Counted from the first letter of the stretch, positions 25,509-34,482 are shown. The stretch is DNA of 64,000 nt from Sphingobium xanthum (GCF_019737615.1 NZ_JAHKKS010000002.1:248001-312000), one strand, 5' to 3'. Notes: generated from the sequence alone by a model not told the origin. Numbers and translations are program-made.

Positions 25509-27082
25509 GCGAGATTCTTCCCGCGCTGGGCGGCATAGGCGGTAGGCCAGATGCCGTTCTTGCCGGGGGAGAGAATACCGTTCGGGTCGAGCGCGTCCTT
25601 CACCTTTTCGGTCATCCGGCGCATCGAATGATCCTGGAAATTGAACGTGTCCGCGATAGCGTCCATCCAGCCGAGATGGGTGCGATATTCGGCAAGGCCA
25701 TTGGCCGCCGCATCGGCGATCAGGGCGTTGAACAGCTTCTTGGTGCGTTCCACGTCCTCCGGCTTGTCGCGATCATACATCAGCATGTTCACATTGTTGC
25801 AGAAGCGGCCGCCGATGGTGAAGCTCGCATAGAAATCGACATCATGCGCATCGATGATCTTGCGGCTGCGGTGCATCTGATCGAGCACCTGCTTGCCGGT
25901 GGCGGGCACGACGGGCGAGAAGCCCATATGCGCGCTGCGGCCGCCCACCCAGTCGCCCATCTGGAGCGGCACCGCCGAGGGCACGCCGAGCGTCGTATCC
26001 ATGACATGGGTCGGATCGCCCTGGCGCCACCATTTCTCCTGCGGCGCGGGATCATGATGCTTCTTGAAGGCGGCCTTCACGACCTCCGCCTGCGCCTTCA
26101 CGATGCCCTCATTGCCATAGAGGCGCAGCGCCACCTGCCAGTATCCGAGCTTGTGCTCCTTCAGCAGCTCCTGCACGCGGCTCTCGGGGATGGCGCCGGG
26201 CTTTTCCCAGAAGTCCTTGCGCTGGCCCTTGATGACCATCTTGCCGAGCCAGCTGGGGATGAAGATCGACTGCTCGACAATGCCCGCGATCTTGAGCGGC
26301 GCGAGCGTGTCGATGACCCAGCCGATATCATCGGCATTGGGGATGTCGTAGATCAGCTCCAGCGAGGTCTCCGGCTCGGGCATGATCCACATGCCGGCCT
26401 TGGTGACGACACCGAGATTGGACTGGGAGAACATATGATCCCAGGTCGGGCCGTAGCCGAACGGGAAAAGATGCCAGGCCTGGTTCTTCTCCATCGCGCC
26501 GAGGCCGGTGCGGATCAGATCGCCATTACCGAGCACGACTTCCATGCCGCACAGATTCTTCGCGTGGACGCCATAAGGCGTGTAGCCGATGCCATGATCC
26601 AGCGCATTGCCGAGCACGGAGCCCCAGCCATTGCCGGGCACCGACATCATCAGCGGCAGCTTGTCGCGCTGGATGCGCTCGTAAAGATCGAGGAAACCGA
26701 CGCCGGGCTCGATCACGCAATAGCCGAGCGTGGGATCGAGCTCGAGGATCTTGTCCATGCGGCCGAGATCGAGCACTATCGAGCCGGGCATGCGCGGCGC
26801 GGCGGTGCCGTAGCCGAGGTTCTTGCCGCGTGCGACCGTCCAGAGCGGAAGCTTGTGCTCGTTGGCGATGCGGACGATCGCCTGCACTTCCTCGACTGTC
26901 TGCGGCGCAACGGCGCCGGACGCCCCCCAGAGCGTTTCGGGACCGGGTGCATAGATGTCGGCATAGGCATCGCGATCCTCGTCCGTCGTCATGACCCAGC
27001 CGGCGCCGACCGCGCCCTGCAAGGCCTTGACGGCGGCATCGAACGTCTGCGGTGACATGCCGGGCGGCAATGTTAGCTGCAT
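25505..27082 (-). CDS. FAD-dependent oxidase/dehydrogenase of the vanillyl-alcohol oxidase/4-cresol dehydrogenase family
   Basis: The 525-residue product has a PCMH-type FAD domain (LWTVARGKNLGYGTAAPRMPG, ELDPTLGYCVIEPGVGFLDL) and the family C-terminus EYRTHLGWMD and DPNGILSPGKNGIWP. Such enzymes oxidise 4-alkylphenols, often through a quinone methide. Where fungal vanillyl-alcohol oxidase has its flavin-linking His (about 422 by recollection) this protein has Asn (GRFCNNVN), so any flavin bond must differ. No signal peptide is visible, though its partner cytochrome is exported. It leads the operon with that cytochrome and the Tat protein. Substrates may be 4-alkylguaiacols or eugenol-like phenols. 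Confidence 0.88.
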   Translation of the reverse strand: MQLTLPPGMSPQTFDAAVKALQGAVGAGWVMTTDEDRDAYADIYAPGPETLWGASGAVAPQTVEEVQAIVRIANEHKLPLWTVARGKNLGYGTAAPRMPGSIVLDLGRMDKILELDPTLGYCVIEPGVGFLDLYERIQRDKLPLMMSVPGNGWGSVLGNALDHGIGYTPYGVHAKNLCGMEVVLGNGDLIRTGLGAMEKNQAWHLFPFGYGPTWDHMFSQSNLGVVTKAGMWIMPEPETSLELIYDIPNADDIGWVIDTLAPLKIAGIVEQSIFIPSWLGKMVIKGQRKDFWEKPGAIPESRVQELLKEHKLGYWQVALRLYGNEGIVKAQAEVVKAAFKKHHDPAPQEKWWRQGDPTHVMDTTLGVPSAVPLQMGDWVGGRSAHMGFSPVVPATGKQVLDQMHRSRKIIDAHDVDFYASFTIGGRFCNNVNMLMYDRDKPEDVERTKKLFNALIADAAANGLAEYRTHLGWMDAIADTFNFQDHSMRRMTEKVKDALDPNGILSPGKNGIWPTAYAAQRGKNLA

Positions 27083-27154
27083 ATTCTCTCTCTCCTCAGA
27101 GCCACTCGGACTCTGTCAACGTGACTAGCGCACGGCCCGGGCGCTGCCAACAGA

Positions 27155-27182
27155 AAGGCGGCCACCATCCGGTGACCGCCTT
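27155..27182 (-). terminator. Terminator of the first TonB receptor gene
   Basis: AAGGCGG at 27155-27161 pairs with CCGCCTT at 27176-27182, extended to 12 bp with one mismatch, around a 4-nt loop. It lies just after the receptor stop (27205) and is followed on the minus strand by TTCTGTTGG. Confidence 0.65.
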
Positions 27183-27204
27183 CCCCCCTCTCCCACGCTT
27201 GCGA

Positions 27205-29610
27205 TCAGAACTTCTTCTTGACCGTGATGGCCCATTCCCGCGGACGACCGGGCTGTCCGCTCAGGGCACCCGCGCCGACGCCGGTGAGATCGAACTTGTT
27301 CAGGAAATAATATTTGTCGAACAAGTTGGTCACTTCGAGGCCGATCGTCAGGTCGTCAGCGGCATTGGCCCAGGTGATCCGCGCGTTTGCCAGCGTATAG
27401 CCCGGAATCTGCCCAAAGATGGCGGAAGGCGACCCCGCCGCAGCGCGCAGATTGTTGCCGGGCAGCGCCTGCTGGCGTGTCACATCGACACGCGGCGTGA
27501 CGGAACCGTTGTCACCCAGATCAGCCTTGTACTGGGCGCCGATCGCCCATTTCCAGCCCTCCAGCGGATCGGTCAGCAGACCGATCACTGTCGGATCGGA
27601 CGAACAGGGGCCATCCGCCTGACCGACGACCGCCGGGTTCACGCACTTCCACTTCCAGTCGAGATATGAGGCCGAACCGTCGATCGTCATGCCGTCGATC
27701 GGCGTCGCGCTGAACTCGATCTCCACGCCCTTCTGCTCGGCGTTGCCGGCATTCTGCGGCAGCGCGCAGGGGCCGGGACCGCCGAATTGCGGGCAGGAGA
27801 GCAAGGTGAGCTGCGCGTCCTTGAAGTCGTTGAAGAAGCCGACGATGTTCAGCCGAAGGCGCCGATCGAACAGGTCGGTCTTGATACCGGCCTCATAGGT
27901 GGTGACCGTCTCGGGATTGAACCCTCGGGCCTGCGCAGGATTGAACGGACGCGGCCCGACGCCACCGCCCTTGAACCCCGTCGAGACCGTCGCGTAGGCG
28001 AGGATCTCTGGCGAGAAGCGGTAATCGACTGACACGCGATAGTCCGTGCGCGTCCCGTCATAGACGGCCTTCACGCCGTTAAGCGCGCCAAGAAACGGAT
28101 TTATCGTCACGCCGTCCGGGTTCAGACGGCGGAAGGTATAATCCTTGTGCTCGTCGGTATAGCGGCCGCCGACCGTCAGCGTGAGCGCGTCGAGCGGCTT
28201 GACGATGATCGTGCCGAACACCGCCTTGGAGTCGGTGTTGACAGGATCGTTACCGATGAATTGCAGCGGGATCGGCGCGTAGCGGAGATCCTGCAGCGTC
28301 CAATAGGTTGTCCGCTCATCCGAATAATAGCCGCCAACGGTCACGTCGATCATGTCGTTGACCTTGGCGTTGAGCCGCAGCTCCTGGCTCACGAACCAGT
28401 GATCGAGATCGTTGAGGCCAAACCCGGTCGCGGCAGGCGACAAGTCGCCATCCACGGAGAACTGGCTGGTCCATTCCCGATAGGCGCTGATCGAGGTGAC
28501 GTTGATGGAGTCACTCAGATCCACCGTAAGATTGCCTGCGACGCCCCAGCTTTCGTAACGCGAACGCGGATCACCGTCGATCGCCAGCAGGGGATAGCCC
28601 GTTGCAACGGGGCCCTGGAAGGGACCGGCATAGCTGTTATAAACGGCATAGTTGCAGCGTGGGCCACAGATGAAGCGACTGTCGAAGGGCGTGCCGTTCT
28701 CGGTCGCGACGGCCGGGCTCGGATTATTGGCATAGAGCAACACTTCCGCGCCCTGATTCCGCACGTCCTTCACATAGTCCGCAGAGATCATCAGCTCCAC
28801 GGAGTTGCTCGGGACGAAACGGAGAATGCCGCGCAACGCGCGATAGCCGACATCGCCATGCGTGCCCCTGACGCAACTCGATCCGCTCTGCGCGACAGGG
28901 AGGCCGCCAGTGGGATGAGCGCAATCGAAGTCGATATTCTGGACGTACCCGTCCTGGTCCGAAAAGGCGCCGGAAATCCGGGCAAACAAGGTGCTGGCGA
29001 GTTCGAAATCGGCGCTTGCACGCAGGTTCAGGCGGTTACGGCTGCCGTAAGTCGCCGACGCATAACCACCGCCATCGCCAGTGGGCTTGCGCGAGAAGAA
29101 CTTGATCGCGCCACCCTCGGCATTTCGCCCCGTGAGCGTGCCCTGCGGGCCACGCAGCACTTCCACGCGCTCCACGTCGAGCAGGTCGAAGTTGGCGCCG
29201 GTCAAGCGCGGATAATAGACATCGTCAATGTAGAGGCCGACACCCGGCTCCATCGCGGGGTTGAAATCGCCCTGGCCAAGGCCGCGGATGCTCGCCGAAA
29301 TGGATGGGCCGAAAGCCGCCGTCGCCGGCAGAAGCTGAACGCTCGGCGCCTGCTTCACCACGTCCGACAGGTTGCTCTGACTGCGCTGCTCCATCATTGC
29401 TGCGTTCACCGCAGTGATCGCGAGCGGCGTATCCTGCAGCCGCTGTTCGCGGAATTGCGCCGTGACGATGATGTCCCCCGTCGCCTCTTCCTCGGCGGTC
29501 TGTGGCGCATCGCCCTGTTGTGCAAAAGCAGGCGAGATATGGACGAACGAGATAACGGACATCGATGCCGCGCACAGCAGTGCGCGGCCGGAAAAGCTCT
29601 TTGGCTTCAT
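27205..29610 (-). CDS. TonB-dependent outer-membrane receptor
   Basis: The 801-residue product has a signal peptide ending AFAQ, a TonB box GDIIVTAQ, a plug domain (VERVEVLRGPQGTLTGRNAEGGAI) and a beta-barrel ending in Phe (WAITVKKKF). This is the sphingomonad type, often used for uptake of aromatic oligomers rather than siderophores. In SYK-6 a TonB receptor (DdvT) takes up a lignin-derived biphenyl. It lies between the flavocytochrome operon and NTF2-like genes. It is about 800 residues with many loops, and the substrate is unknown. Confidence 0.93.
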   Translation of the reverse strand: MKPKSFSGRALLCAASMSVISFVHISPAFAQQGDAPQTAEEEATGDIIVTAQFREQRLQDTPLAITAVNAAMMEQRSQSNLSDVVKQAPSVQLLPATAAFGPSISASIRGLGQGDFNPAMEPGVGLYIDDVYYPRLTGANFDLLDVERVEVLRGPQGTLTGRNAEGGAIKFFSRKPTGDGGGYASATYGSRNRLNLRASADFELASTLFARISGAFSDQDGYVQNIDFDCAHPTGGLPVAQSGSSCVRGTHGDVGYRALRGILRFVPSNSVELMISADYVKDVRNQGAEVLLYANNPSPAVATENGTPFDSRFICGPRCNYAVYNSYAGPFQGPVATGYPLLAIDGDPRSRYESWGVAGNLTVDLSDSINVTSISAYREWTSQFSVDGDLSPAATGFGLNDLDHWFVSQELRLNAKVNDMIDVTVGGYYSDERTTYWTLQDLRYAPIPLQFIGNDPVNTDSKAVFGTIIVKPLDALTLTVGGRYTDEHKDYTFRRLNPDGVTINPFLGALNGVKAVYDGTRTDYRVSVDYRFSPEILAYATVSTGFKGGGVGPRPFNPAQARGFNPETVTTYEAGIKTDLFDRRLRLNIVGFFNDFKDAQLTLLSCPQFGGPGPCALPQNAGNAEQKGVEIEFSATPIDGMTIDGSASYLDWKWKCVNPAVVGQADGPCSSDPTVIGLLTDPLEGWKWAIGAQYKADLGDNGSVTPRVDVTRQQALPGNNLRAAAGSPSAIFGQIPGYTLANARITWANAADDLTIGLEVTNLFDKYYFLNKFDLTGVGAGALSGQPGRPREWAITVKKKF

Positions 29611-29651
29611 ATGAGTAGGCTCCCTCTCCTAATTTTCGGCGTTATTTATCG

Positions 29652-29674
29652 TTGTTCTATTTTGTTCTATTTTG
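29652..29674. promoter_or_regulatory. 10-bp tandem direct repeat upstream of the TonB receptor
   Basis: TTGTTCTATT is repeated twice, plus a further TTG, with exactly one helical turn of period, about 42 bp upstream of the receptor start. This AT-rich phased repeat is a candidate activator site or bent DNA. The remaining gap to 29964 (about 290 bp) shows no gene I can support, only small inverted repeats such as TGCGC/GCGCA at 29860-29875. Confidence 0.4.
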
Positions 29675-29964
29675 CGACGACCCGTCAAACCGGACACCCC
29701 GTTCCGAGCAAGGCGATCGTCGCGCCGAGATATGCATCGGTATCCGGACAAGATCAACGTAACGATCAAAAAAGTGCCATTATCAGCAGTTTTATTTCAA
29801 GAACTGTGGGGCAAATGCATCAATCCCTACTGCTGTAGCTATGACGGCTCGAACAGATTTGCGCATTATGGCGCATCAACATGGACTTATGCGGCGAGAC
29901 ATCCATGCTGTCCCGAGCAGTCGGGAGACAAGTCCCCCATGTGTCACGCATGCTTTGGCGGACG

Positions 29965-30420
29965 TCAGAACATCGGATGCGGATTGGCGGATTTCTCGGG
30001 AACCGCCTGGATGACATCCCAGTGCTCGACGATCCTGCAATCCTTCACGCGGAACATGTCGACCGCGGCGAAGCCGCGCGTGCCGGGCTGCATGACCGAA
30101 TGATAATGGACGGCGACATGGGTCTCGTCGCCGAAGATGCGCTTGATGTCGACCTTGAGGCCGGGATTGGCATCGAACACCGGGCCGAGATGTCTCAGCG
30201 CCGCGGCGCGCCCATCCTCGGCCATGGGGTTATGCTGGGTATAGTCCTCGGCAACATAGGTGAGGAACGCCTCGCGCCATTTCTTCTCGATGAAGAAGAG
30301 CTGGCTGAATTTGGTGACGATCTCGACCGCGGTCATCCCGCATTTGGCGTCGGCAGCGTGGGCGGGTACGGTCGTGGCAGACAAAGCGAGTGCCACCACC
30401 CCAAAGCCCAGTCTCTTCAT
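29965..30420 (-). CDS. Exported NTF2/SnoaL-like protein
   Basis: The 151-residue product has a cleavable signal (MKRLGFGVVALALSATTVPAHA) and an NTF2-like body with EAFLTYVAEDYTQHNPMAEDGR, HYHSVMQPGTRGFAAVDMFRV and IVEHWDVIQAVPE. This matches SnoaL-like secreted proteins with the characteristic YIQHNP-type motif, often annotated as polyketide cyclase or lactone-related. It sits just downstream of the larger NTF2-like gene, separated by a hairpin repeat (30441-30484). Export suggests a periplasmic role. The reaction is unknown. Confidence 0.75.
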   Translation of the reverse strand: MKRLGFGVVALALSATTVPAHAADAKCGMTAVEIVTKFSQLFFIEKKWREAFLTYVAEDYTQHNPMAEDGRAAALRHLGPVFDANPGLKVDIKRIFGDETHVAVHYHSVMQPGTRGFAAVDMFRVKDCRIVEHWDVIQAVPEKSANPHPMF

Positions 30421-30440
30421 CGCTCCCCTCCCCTACAGAC

Positions 30441-30484
30441 CCGTTCGCCCTGAACTTGCCTTGGCAGGCGCTCAGGGCGAACGG
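30441..30484. repeat. Hairpin repeat (CGTTCGCCCTGA family)
   Basis: CCGTTCGCCCTGA (30441-30453) pairs perfectly with TCAGGGCGAACGG (30472-30484). It lies between two NTF2-like genes on the minus strand and may terminate or process their transcript. Related copies are at 6977-7026 and 40800-40890. Confidence 0.75.
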
Positions 30485-30498
30485 TGTTTTATTGTGGC

Positions 30499-31236
30499 TT
30501 ACCCGACCGGACCCAACCGGCCCTTCTTGGTCATCATCGGCGTGAAGTTCTCGACCAGGAATGCCTTGCCGAGCACCGGATGCGCGAAGCTCATCGGCAC
30601 TTCGTAGCGATGCGGCCAGGTCTGGCGGACTTCCTTGTCGGGCAGGATGCGGTCCGGGCCATCCGGGTTCTCGGGATAGCAGACGACGGCCGGCTGGAGG
30701 TGCGCGATGGTGTGCGCCCAGCCTGTTTCATAATCGCCCTGCCACTGCATCATATAGTCGAGGCGCTTGATCTTCCAGACGCCGTCTTCCTTGACATAGT
30801 CATTCTCGTAGATGCCGGACTCCCAGAATTGCTGCGGCACTTCATTGGGCTTGTCCTTCAGCACATCGTCATGCCAGCCACCCGCGAGGATGCCGCGGAA
30901 GCGGCCCTTGGCGGTCTGGCCGCCCTCGCCGATCGTGATGACGTCCTGAAGCTGGAAATGATCGAGCAGCAGACCGTGGATCGGACCGCGCTGGCCGCCG
31001 GTGAACAGGTTCTGGAACCAGGTGCCGTAGAGGCGCATCACACCCTCGTAACCGACATATTCGCCAGAGAGGAAAACGACCACGCCGTCCTTGGCGAAGA
31101 GGCCGGCGACCTCCTCCGGACGGTTATAGTCGATATAATAGCCATAGGCCCATTGGAGCCGCCGAATTGCGTTGATATCCTCCAGTTCCTGGACCTTCTT
31201 TTCCAGGTCAGCCAGGCGGGTTTCCACGTCAGACAT
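30499..31236 (-). CDS. NTF2-like protein, candidate diarylpropane (gamma-formaldehyde) lyase, LdpA/LsdE-like
   Basis: The 245-residue product starts with a coiled stretch (VETRLADLEKKVQELEDINAI). An NTF2-like core follows (RRLQWAYGYYIDYNRPEEVAGLFA, YENDYVKEDGVWKIKRLDYM), then a long C-terminal extension rich in aromatic residues. Sphingomonad LdpA (formerly LsdE) is an NTF2-superfamily enzyme that removes formaldehyde from 1,2-diguaiacylpropane-1,3-diol to give lignostilbene, the substrate of LsdA. Architecture, size, the divergent SDR and the lsdA gene 7 kb away support this reading. I cannot verify catalytic residues, so it stays a candidate. The start follows GAGAGGAG. Confidence 0.6.
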   Translation of the reverse strand: MSDVETRLADLEKKVQELEDINAIRRLQWAYGYYIDYNRPEEVAGLFAKDGVVVFLSGEYVGYEGVMRLYGTWFQNLFTGGQRGPIHGLLLDHFQLQDVITIGEGGQTAKGRFRGILAGGWHDDVLKDKPNEVPQQFWESGIYENDYVKEDGVWKIKRLDYMMQWQGDYETGWAHTIAHLQPAVVCYPENPDGPDRILPDKEVRQTWPHRYEVPMSFAHPVLGKAFLVENFTPMMTKKGRLGPVG

Positions 31237-31310
31237 GTTCGACTCCTCTCTCCAAAGTTGTATGAGTCGCTAACAAAGCAGACCCGCTGAATCGAGAGGA
31301 AAAAGTCATC

Positions 31311-32234
31311 ATGGGATCGCGAGACTGGGCCGGGAAGGTCGCCTTCATCACCGGCGCGGGCACGGGGATCGGCTTCGGCATCGCACGGGCCTTCAGCAAT
31401 GCGGGCATGCGGCTCGCGCTTTCCTATCGCAACGAGGAGCAGCGGGCGCGCTGCGATCAGTGGTTCGCGGAGCGCGGGCGCGAGGCGCCACTCTGGATCA
31501 AGCTCGACGTCACCGACCGCGAGGGCTTCGCCCAAGCTGCAGACAAAGTCATCGATCACTTCGGCAAATGCCATGTGCTGGTCAACAATGCCGGCGTCTC
31601 GGTCTTCGGCCCGACGGACGAAGCCAGCTATGCCGACTATGACTGGATCATGGGGGTGAACTTCGGTGGTGTCGTGAATGGCATCGTGTCGTTCGTGCCG
31701 AAGATCAAGGAGACGGGCGAAGGCGGGCATGTCATCAACGTGGCGAGCATGGCGGCGTATCTCTCGGGGCCGCAGGCGGGCATCTACACCGCCAGCAAGT
31801 TCGCGGTGCGCGGGCTCACGGAATCGCTGCGCTACAATCTCGTGCCTTATGGCATCGGCGTCTCGCTGGTCTGCCCCGCGCTGGTCGCGACCGATGCGGG
31901 GCTGAGCGCGCTCAAGCGGCCGGACGCCTTCGAGGGCAGCGGCTTTGCGCCGGTCGACGAGGCGGAGTTGCGCCAGTTCGCCGCGATCTTCGCCAACGGC
32001 ATGGACCCGCTGGAGGCCGGCGAGAAGATCCTGCGCGGCATGACCGCGAACCAGGGCCTGATCTTCACGCATCCCGAGTTCGCCGAGGACTTCAAGGATA
32101 TCTACGAAACCAGCCTCGCCGCCCTGCCCAACGAGGAAGCGCCGCCAGAACGGCTGGAAGTCGAGCGCCTGCGCCGCGCGGCCAACAAGGCGGCGCTCGA
32201 AGGCGCGAAGATCAGCATCAACGATCTGAGCTGA
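31311..32234 (+). CDS. Short-chain dehydrogenase/reductase, LigD/LigL-like subgroup
   Basis: The 307-residue SDR has TGAGTGIGFG at about residues 14-23, NNAG, a Ser in NVASMAAYL, the catalytic YTASK and a long C-terminal extension (FTHPEFAEDFKDIYETSL). DYDWIMGVNFGGVVNGIV resembles the LigD/LigL group of lignin-dimer alcohol dehydrogenases. Sequence and layout are close to the SDR at 3351, so the two are paralogues. It is divergent from the candidate LdpA gene with a 74-bp gap, suggesting shared control. Oxidation of a benzylic alcohol is inferred. Confidence 0.78.
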   Translation: MGSRDWAGKVAFITGAGTGIGFGIARAFSNAGMRLALSYRNEEQRARCDQWFAERGREAPLWIKLDVTDREGFAQAADKVIDHFGKCHVLVNNAGVSVFGPTDEASYADYDWIMGVNFGGVVNGIVSFVPKIKETGEGGHVINVASMAAYLSGPQAGIYTASKFAVRGLTESLRYNLVPYGIGVSLVCPALVATDAGLSALKRPDAFEGSGFAPVDEAELRQFAAIFANGMDPLEAGEKILRGMTANQGLIFTHPEFAEDFKDIYETSLAALPNEEAPPERLEVERLRRAANKAALEGAKISINDLS

Positions 32235-32250
32235 GACCGCATTCCCGCGC

Positions 32251-32829
32251 ATGGCCCTGTCCGTCATCGTCGATCCCGGCATGGCCGGCGCGTTGCTCTC
32301 CGGCCGCAAGACGCAGATGCGCGTGCTGGCCGACAGCGCCTTGGCGCAGGCGGAGCCAGGCGCGATCCTGCGGGTCCGCGAAGCGTGCATCGCCGCGCGC
32401 GAGAAGGCGGGACAGGAATATGCGACGGCGCTCAACCGGGCCGACTATGTGATCTTCCCCGATGGCTGGCGGCAGATGCGCGACGGCAGCGGCTGGCAGG
32501 GCGCGCGCAAGGCCGATGGCGAGCATCAATGGGTGCCCGCGATCCAAGCGCCCTACTGGGCCTGCCGGATGGGCTTGCTGGTCGAGGGACGGCGTGCGGA
32601 ACCCCTGCGGCAGATCCGCCGCCGCGACATAAGGGCCGAGGGCGCCGTGCCACTGCTGGGCGGACTGCTCTGGCGCTGGCCAAAGCCGATCCCGGGCCTG
32701 CATCTGGGGGCCCGGCGAGCCTTCGCGCGCTATTGGGACCTCAATCATCCGGCGCCCGGCGCACGGTGGGAGGACGATCCCGAAGTGATCGTCCTGGATG
32801 TCCGGCTAGTCGCTGGTCCGATGGGATGA
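32251..32829 (+). CDS. ASCH-like domain protein
   Basis: The 192-residue product starts 16 bp after the SDR. It has the pattern of phage and bacterial ASCH-like proteins: LSGRKTQMRVL near the start, GAILRVREAC, WVPAIQAPYWACRMGLLVEG, EPLRQIRRRDIRAEG, ARYWDLNHP and VIVLDVRLV. Related proteins have predicted RNA- or nucleotide-binding roles. Such a gene within a catabolic cluster is unexpected. It may simply be carried along, or derive from a prophage remnant; no other phage gene is nearby. Confidence 0.6.
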   Translation: MALSVIVDPGMAGALLSGRKTQMRVLADSALAQAEPGAILRVREACIAAREKAGQEYATALNRADYVIFPDGWRQMRDGSGWQGARKADGEHQWVPAIQAPYWACRMGLLVEGRRAEPLRQIRRRDIRAEGAVPLLGGLLWRWPKPIPGLHLGARRAFARYWDLNHPAPGARWEDDPEVIVLDVRLVAGPMG

Positions 32830-32904
32830 CATGCTCCCATATGATAGATTCGCGCTAAGATTGCCCGGCGGCAGGTGAAAAAGGCAGTGAGGAGAGAGAA
32901 GGAC

Positions 32905-34464
32905 ATGAAGAAACTGACATTGGCCGCGATGGCGCTGACGACCACGCTGGCAACGCCGACCATTGCGCAGACCGGCACGCCCTCACCCGACAAATGCGCG
33001 GCCTTCGTCGGGGAAAAGCTCGGCGGCGACGTGAAGATCAGGTCCGCCCGGCATGTCGGGCCAGGCCCGGCAGCCGCAGCACCGGGACAGCCGCCGATGA
33101 CCGTTTCGCTCCCCGCACATTGCCTTGTCGAAGGCGTCATCAACGAGCGCACCGGGGCTGAGGGCAAACGCTATGGCATCGGCTTCGCGATCGCGCTGCC
33201 GGACGACTGGAACGGGCGCTTTCTCCTCATGGGCGGTGGTGGCTTGAATGGTTCGGTGCATCCGCCAATCGGTCCGGTCGCGGCCGGCAATCGCCCCGCG
33301 CTCGCGCGCGGCTTCGCCGTCCTCAGCCACGACAGCGGCCACGAAGGCGTGGTGTGGGATTCGAGTTTCCGGGCCGACCAGCGCGCCGCACTCGATTTCG
33401 CCGAAGCATCGGTCAGGACCGTGGCGCTGCTCGGCAAGGCGGCCACAGCAGCCTATTACGGCAAAGCGGCAAGCAAGAGCTACATGACCGGCTGCTCGAC
33501 CGGCGGGCGCGAAGGCATGCTGGCCTCGCAGCGCTATCCCGAATTGTTCGACGGCATCATCGTCGGCGCGCCGGCGATGCGGACCGGCGATTCCAACCTC
33601 GGCGTCGATTTCACCACCGTGCTGTTCAACCAGGCCGCTCCGAAGGGGCCGGACGGCAAACCGATCCTGACCCAGCTCATCACCGCGGCCGACCGCAAGA
33701 CCATCCTCGACGGCCTGCTCGCCCAGTGCGACGGGATCGATGGCCTGAAGGACGGCATGATCGAAAATGTCGCGCAGTGCCGCTTCGACCCTGCGCAGCT
33801 CCAGTGCAAGACGGGCAAGCAGGACGGATGCCTGAGCGCCGGGCAAGTTCATGCGCTCGCGACGGGGTTCGCGGGACCGAAGGACAAGGCCGGCTATCCC
33901 ATCTACACGGCGATGCCGTTCGACACGGGCATTGTCGCGACGCCGATGGGCTATCTGCCGAGCGGCCTGCCCGGCCCGTTCGGCCCGCCGAGCACCGCCG
34001 TCGAGATCGACCTTGACGCGCGCATCCAAGCGCTACGCAACGACGCGAACCAGCGCCTCACCGACACGAATTACTGGACGAAGCTCAACACCTATCTCGA
34101 CCGTGGCGGCAAGATGATGTTCTACCACGGCGTCTCGGACTTCTGGTTCTCCGCGCTCGCCACCTGGGACTATTATGAGCGTGCGGCCAAGGACAATGGC
34201 GCGGCGTTCACCGATGCCAGCCGCTTCTACATGGTCCCCGGCATGCTGCATTGCCGGGGCGGCAACAGCTTCGACGAATTCGACATGCTGAGCGCGCTGG
34301 TCGACTGGGTGGAAGGCGGCAAGGCGCCCGAGGCGATCATCGCGCGGCGCAAGGAAGCACCGGCTGAGACGCGGCCGCTCTGCCCCTTCCCGGCCTATGC
34401 GGCGTACAAAGGCGGCGATCCCAAGCAGGCGGCGAGCTTCGCCTGCACGGCGCCGAAGGACTGA
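32905..34464 (+). CDS. Tannase/feruloyl esterase family protein
   Basis: From the ATG at 32905 (GGAGAGAGAAGG upstream) the product is 519 residues with a signal peptide ending TIAQ. It carries the family nucleophile region YMTGCSTGGREGM at about residues 193-205 and a late MLHCRGG near residue 448. The paired Cys next to Ser and His is typical of tannase/feruloyl esterases, where a disulfide ties the catalytic Ser and His together. It would hydrolyse ester-linked hydroxycinnamates or gallates outside the cytoplasm and feed aromatic acids to the pathway. A terminator follows at 34483. Confidence 0.88.
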   Translation: MKKLTLAAMALTTTLATPTIAQTGTPSPDKCAAFVGEKLGGDVKIRSARHVGPGPAAAAPGQPPMTVSLPAHCLVEGVINERTGAEGKRYGIGFAIALPDDWNGRFLLMGGGGLNGSVHPPIGPVAAGNRPALARGFAVLSHDSGHEGVVWDSSFRADQRAALDFAEASVRTVALLGKAATAAYYGKAASKSYMTGCSTGGREGMLASQRYPELFDGIIVGAPAMRTGDSNLGVDFTTVLFNQAAPKGPDGKPILTQLITAADRKTILDGLLAQCDGIDGLKDGMIENVAQCRFDPAQLQCKTGKQDGCLSAGQVHALATGFAGPKDKAGYPIYTAMPFDTGIVATPMGYLPSGLPGPFGPPSTAVEIDLDARIQALRNDANQRLTDTNYWTKLNTYLDRGGKMMFYHGVSDFWFSALATWDYYERAAKDNGAAFTDASRFYMVPGMLHCRGGNSFDEFDMLSALVDWVEGGKAPEAIIARRKEAPAETRPLCPFPAYAAYKGGDPKQAASFACTAPKD

Positions 34465-34482
34465 CGGTTCGGAACCACGTTG

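Noticed and set aside
29611..29964. Short open frames in the gap upstream of the first TonB receptor
   Set aside because: They lack ribosome sites and recognisable sequence. The gap looks like promoter and intergenic DNA.
31038..32435. A 465-codon minus-strand open frame opposite the SDR at 31311
   Set aside because: The plus-strand SDR has all cofactor and catalytic motifs; the minus frame is its shadow joined to part of the NTF2 gene in another frame.
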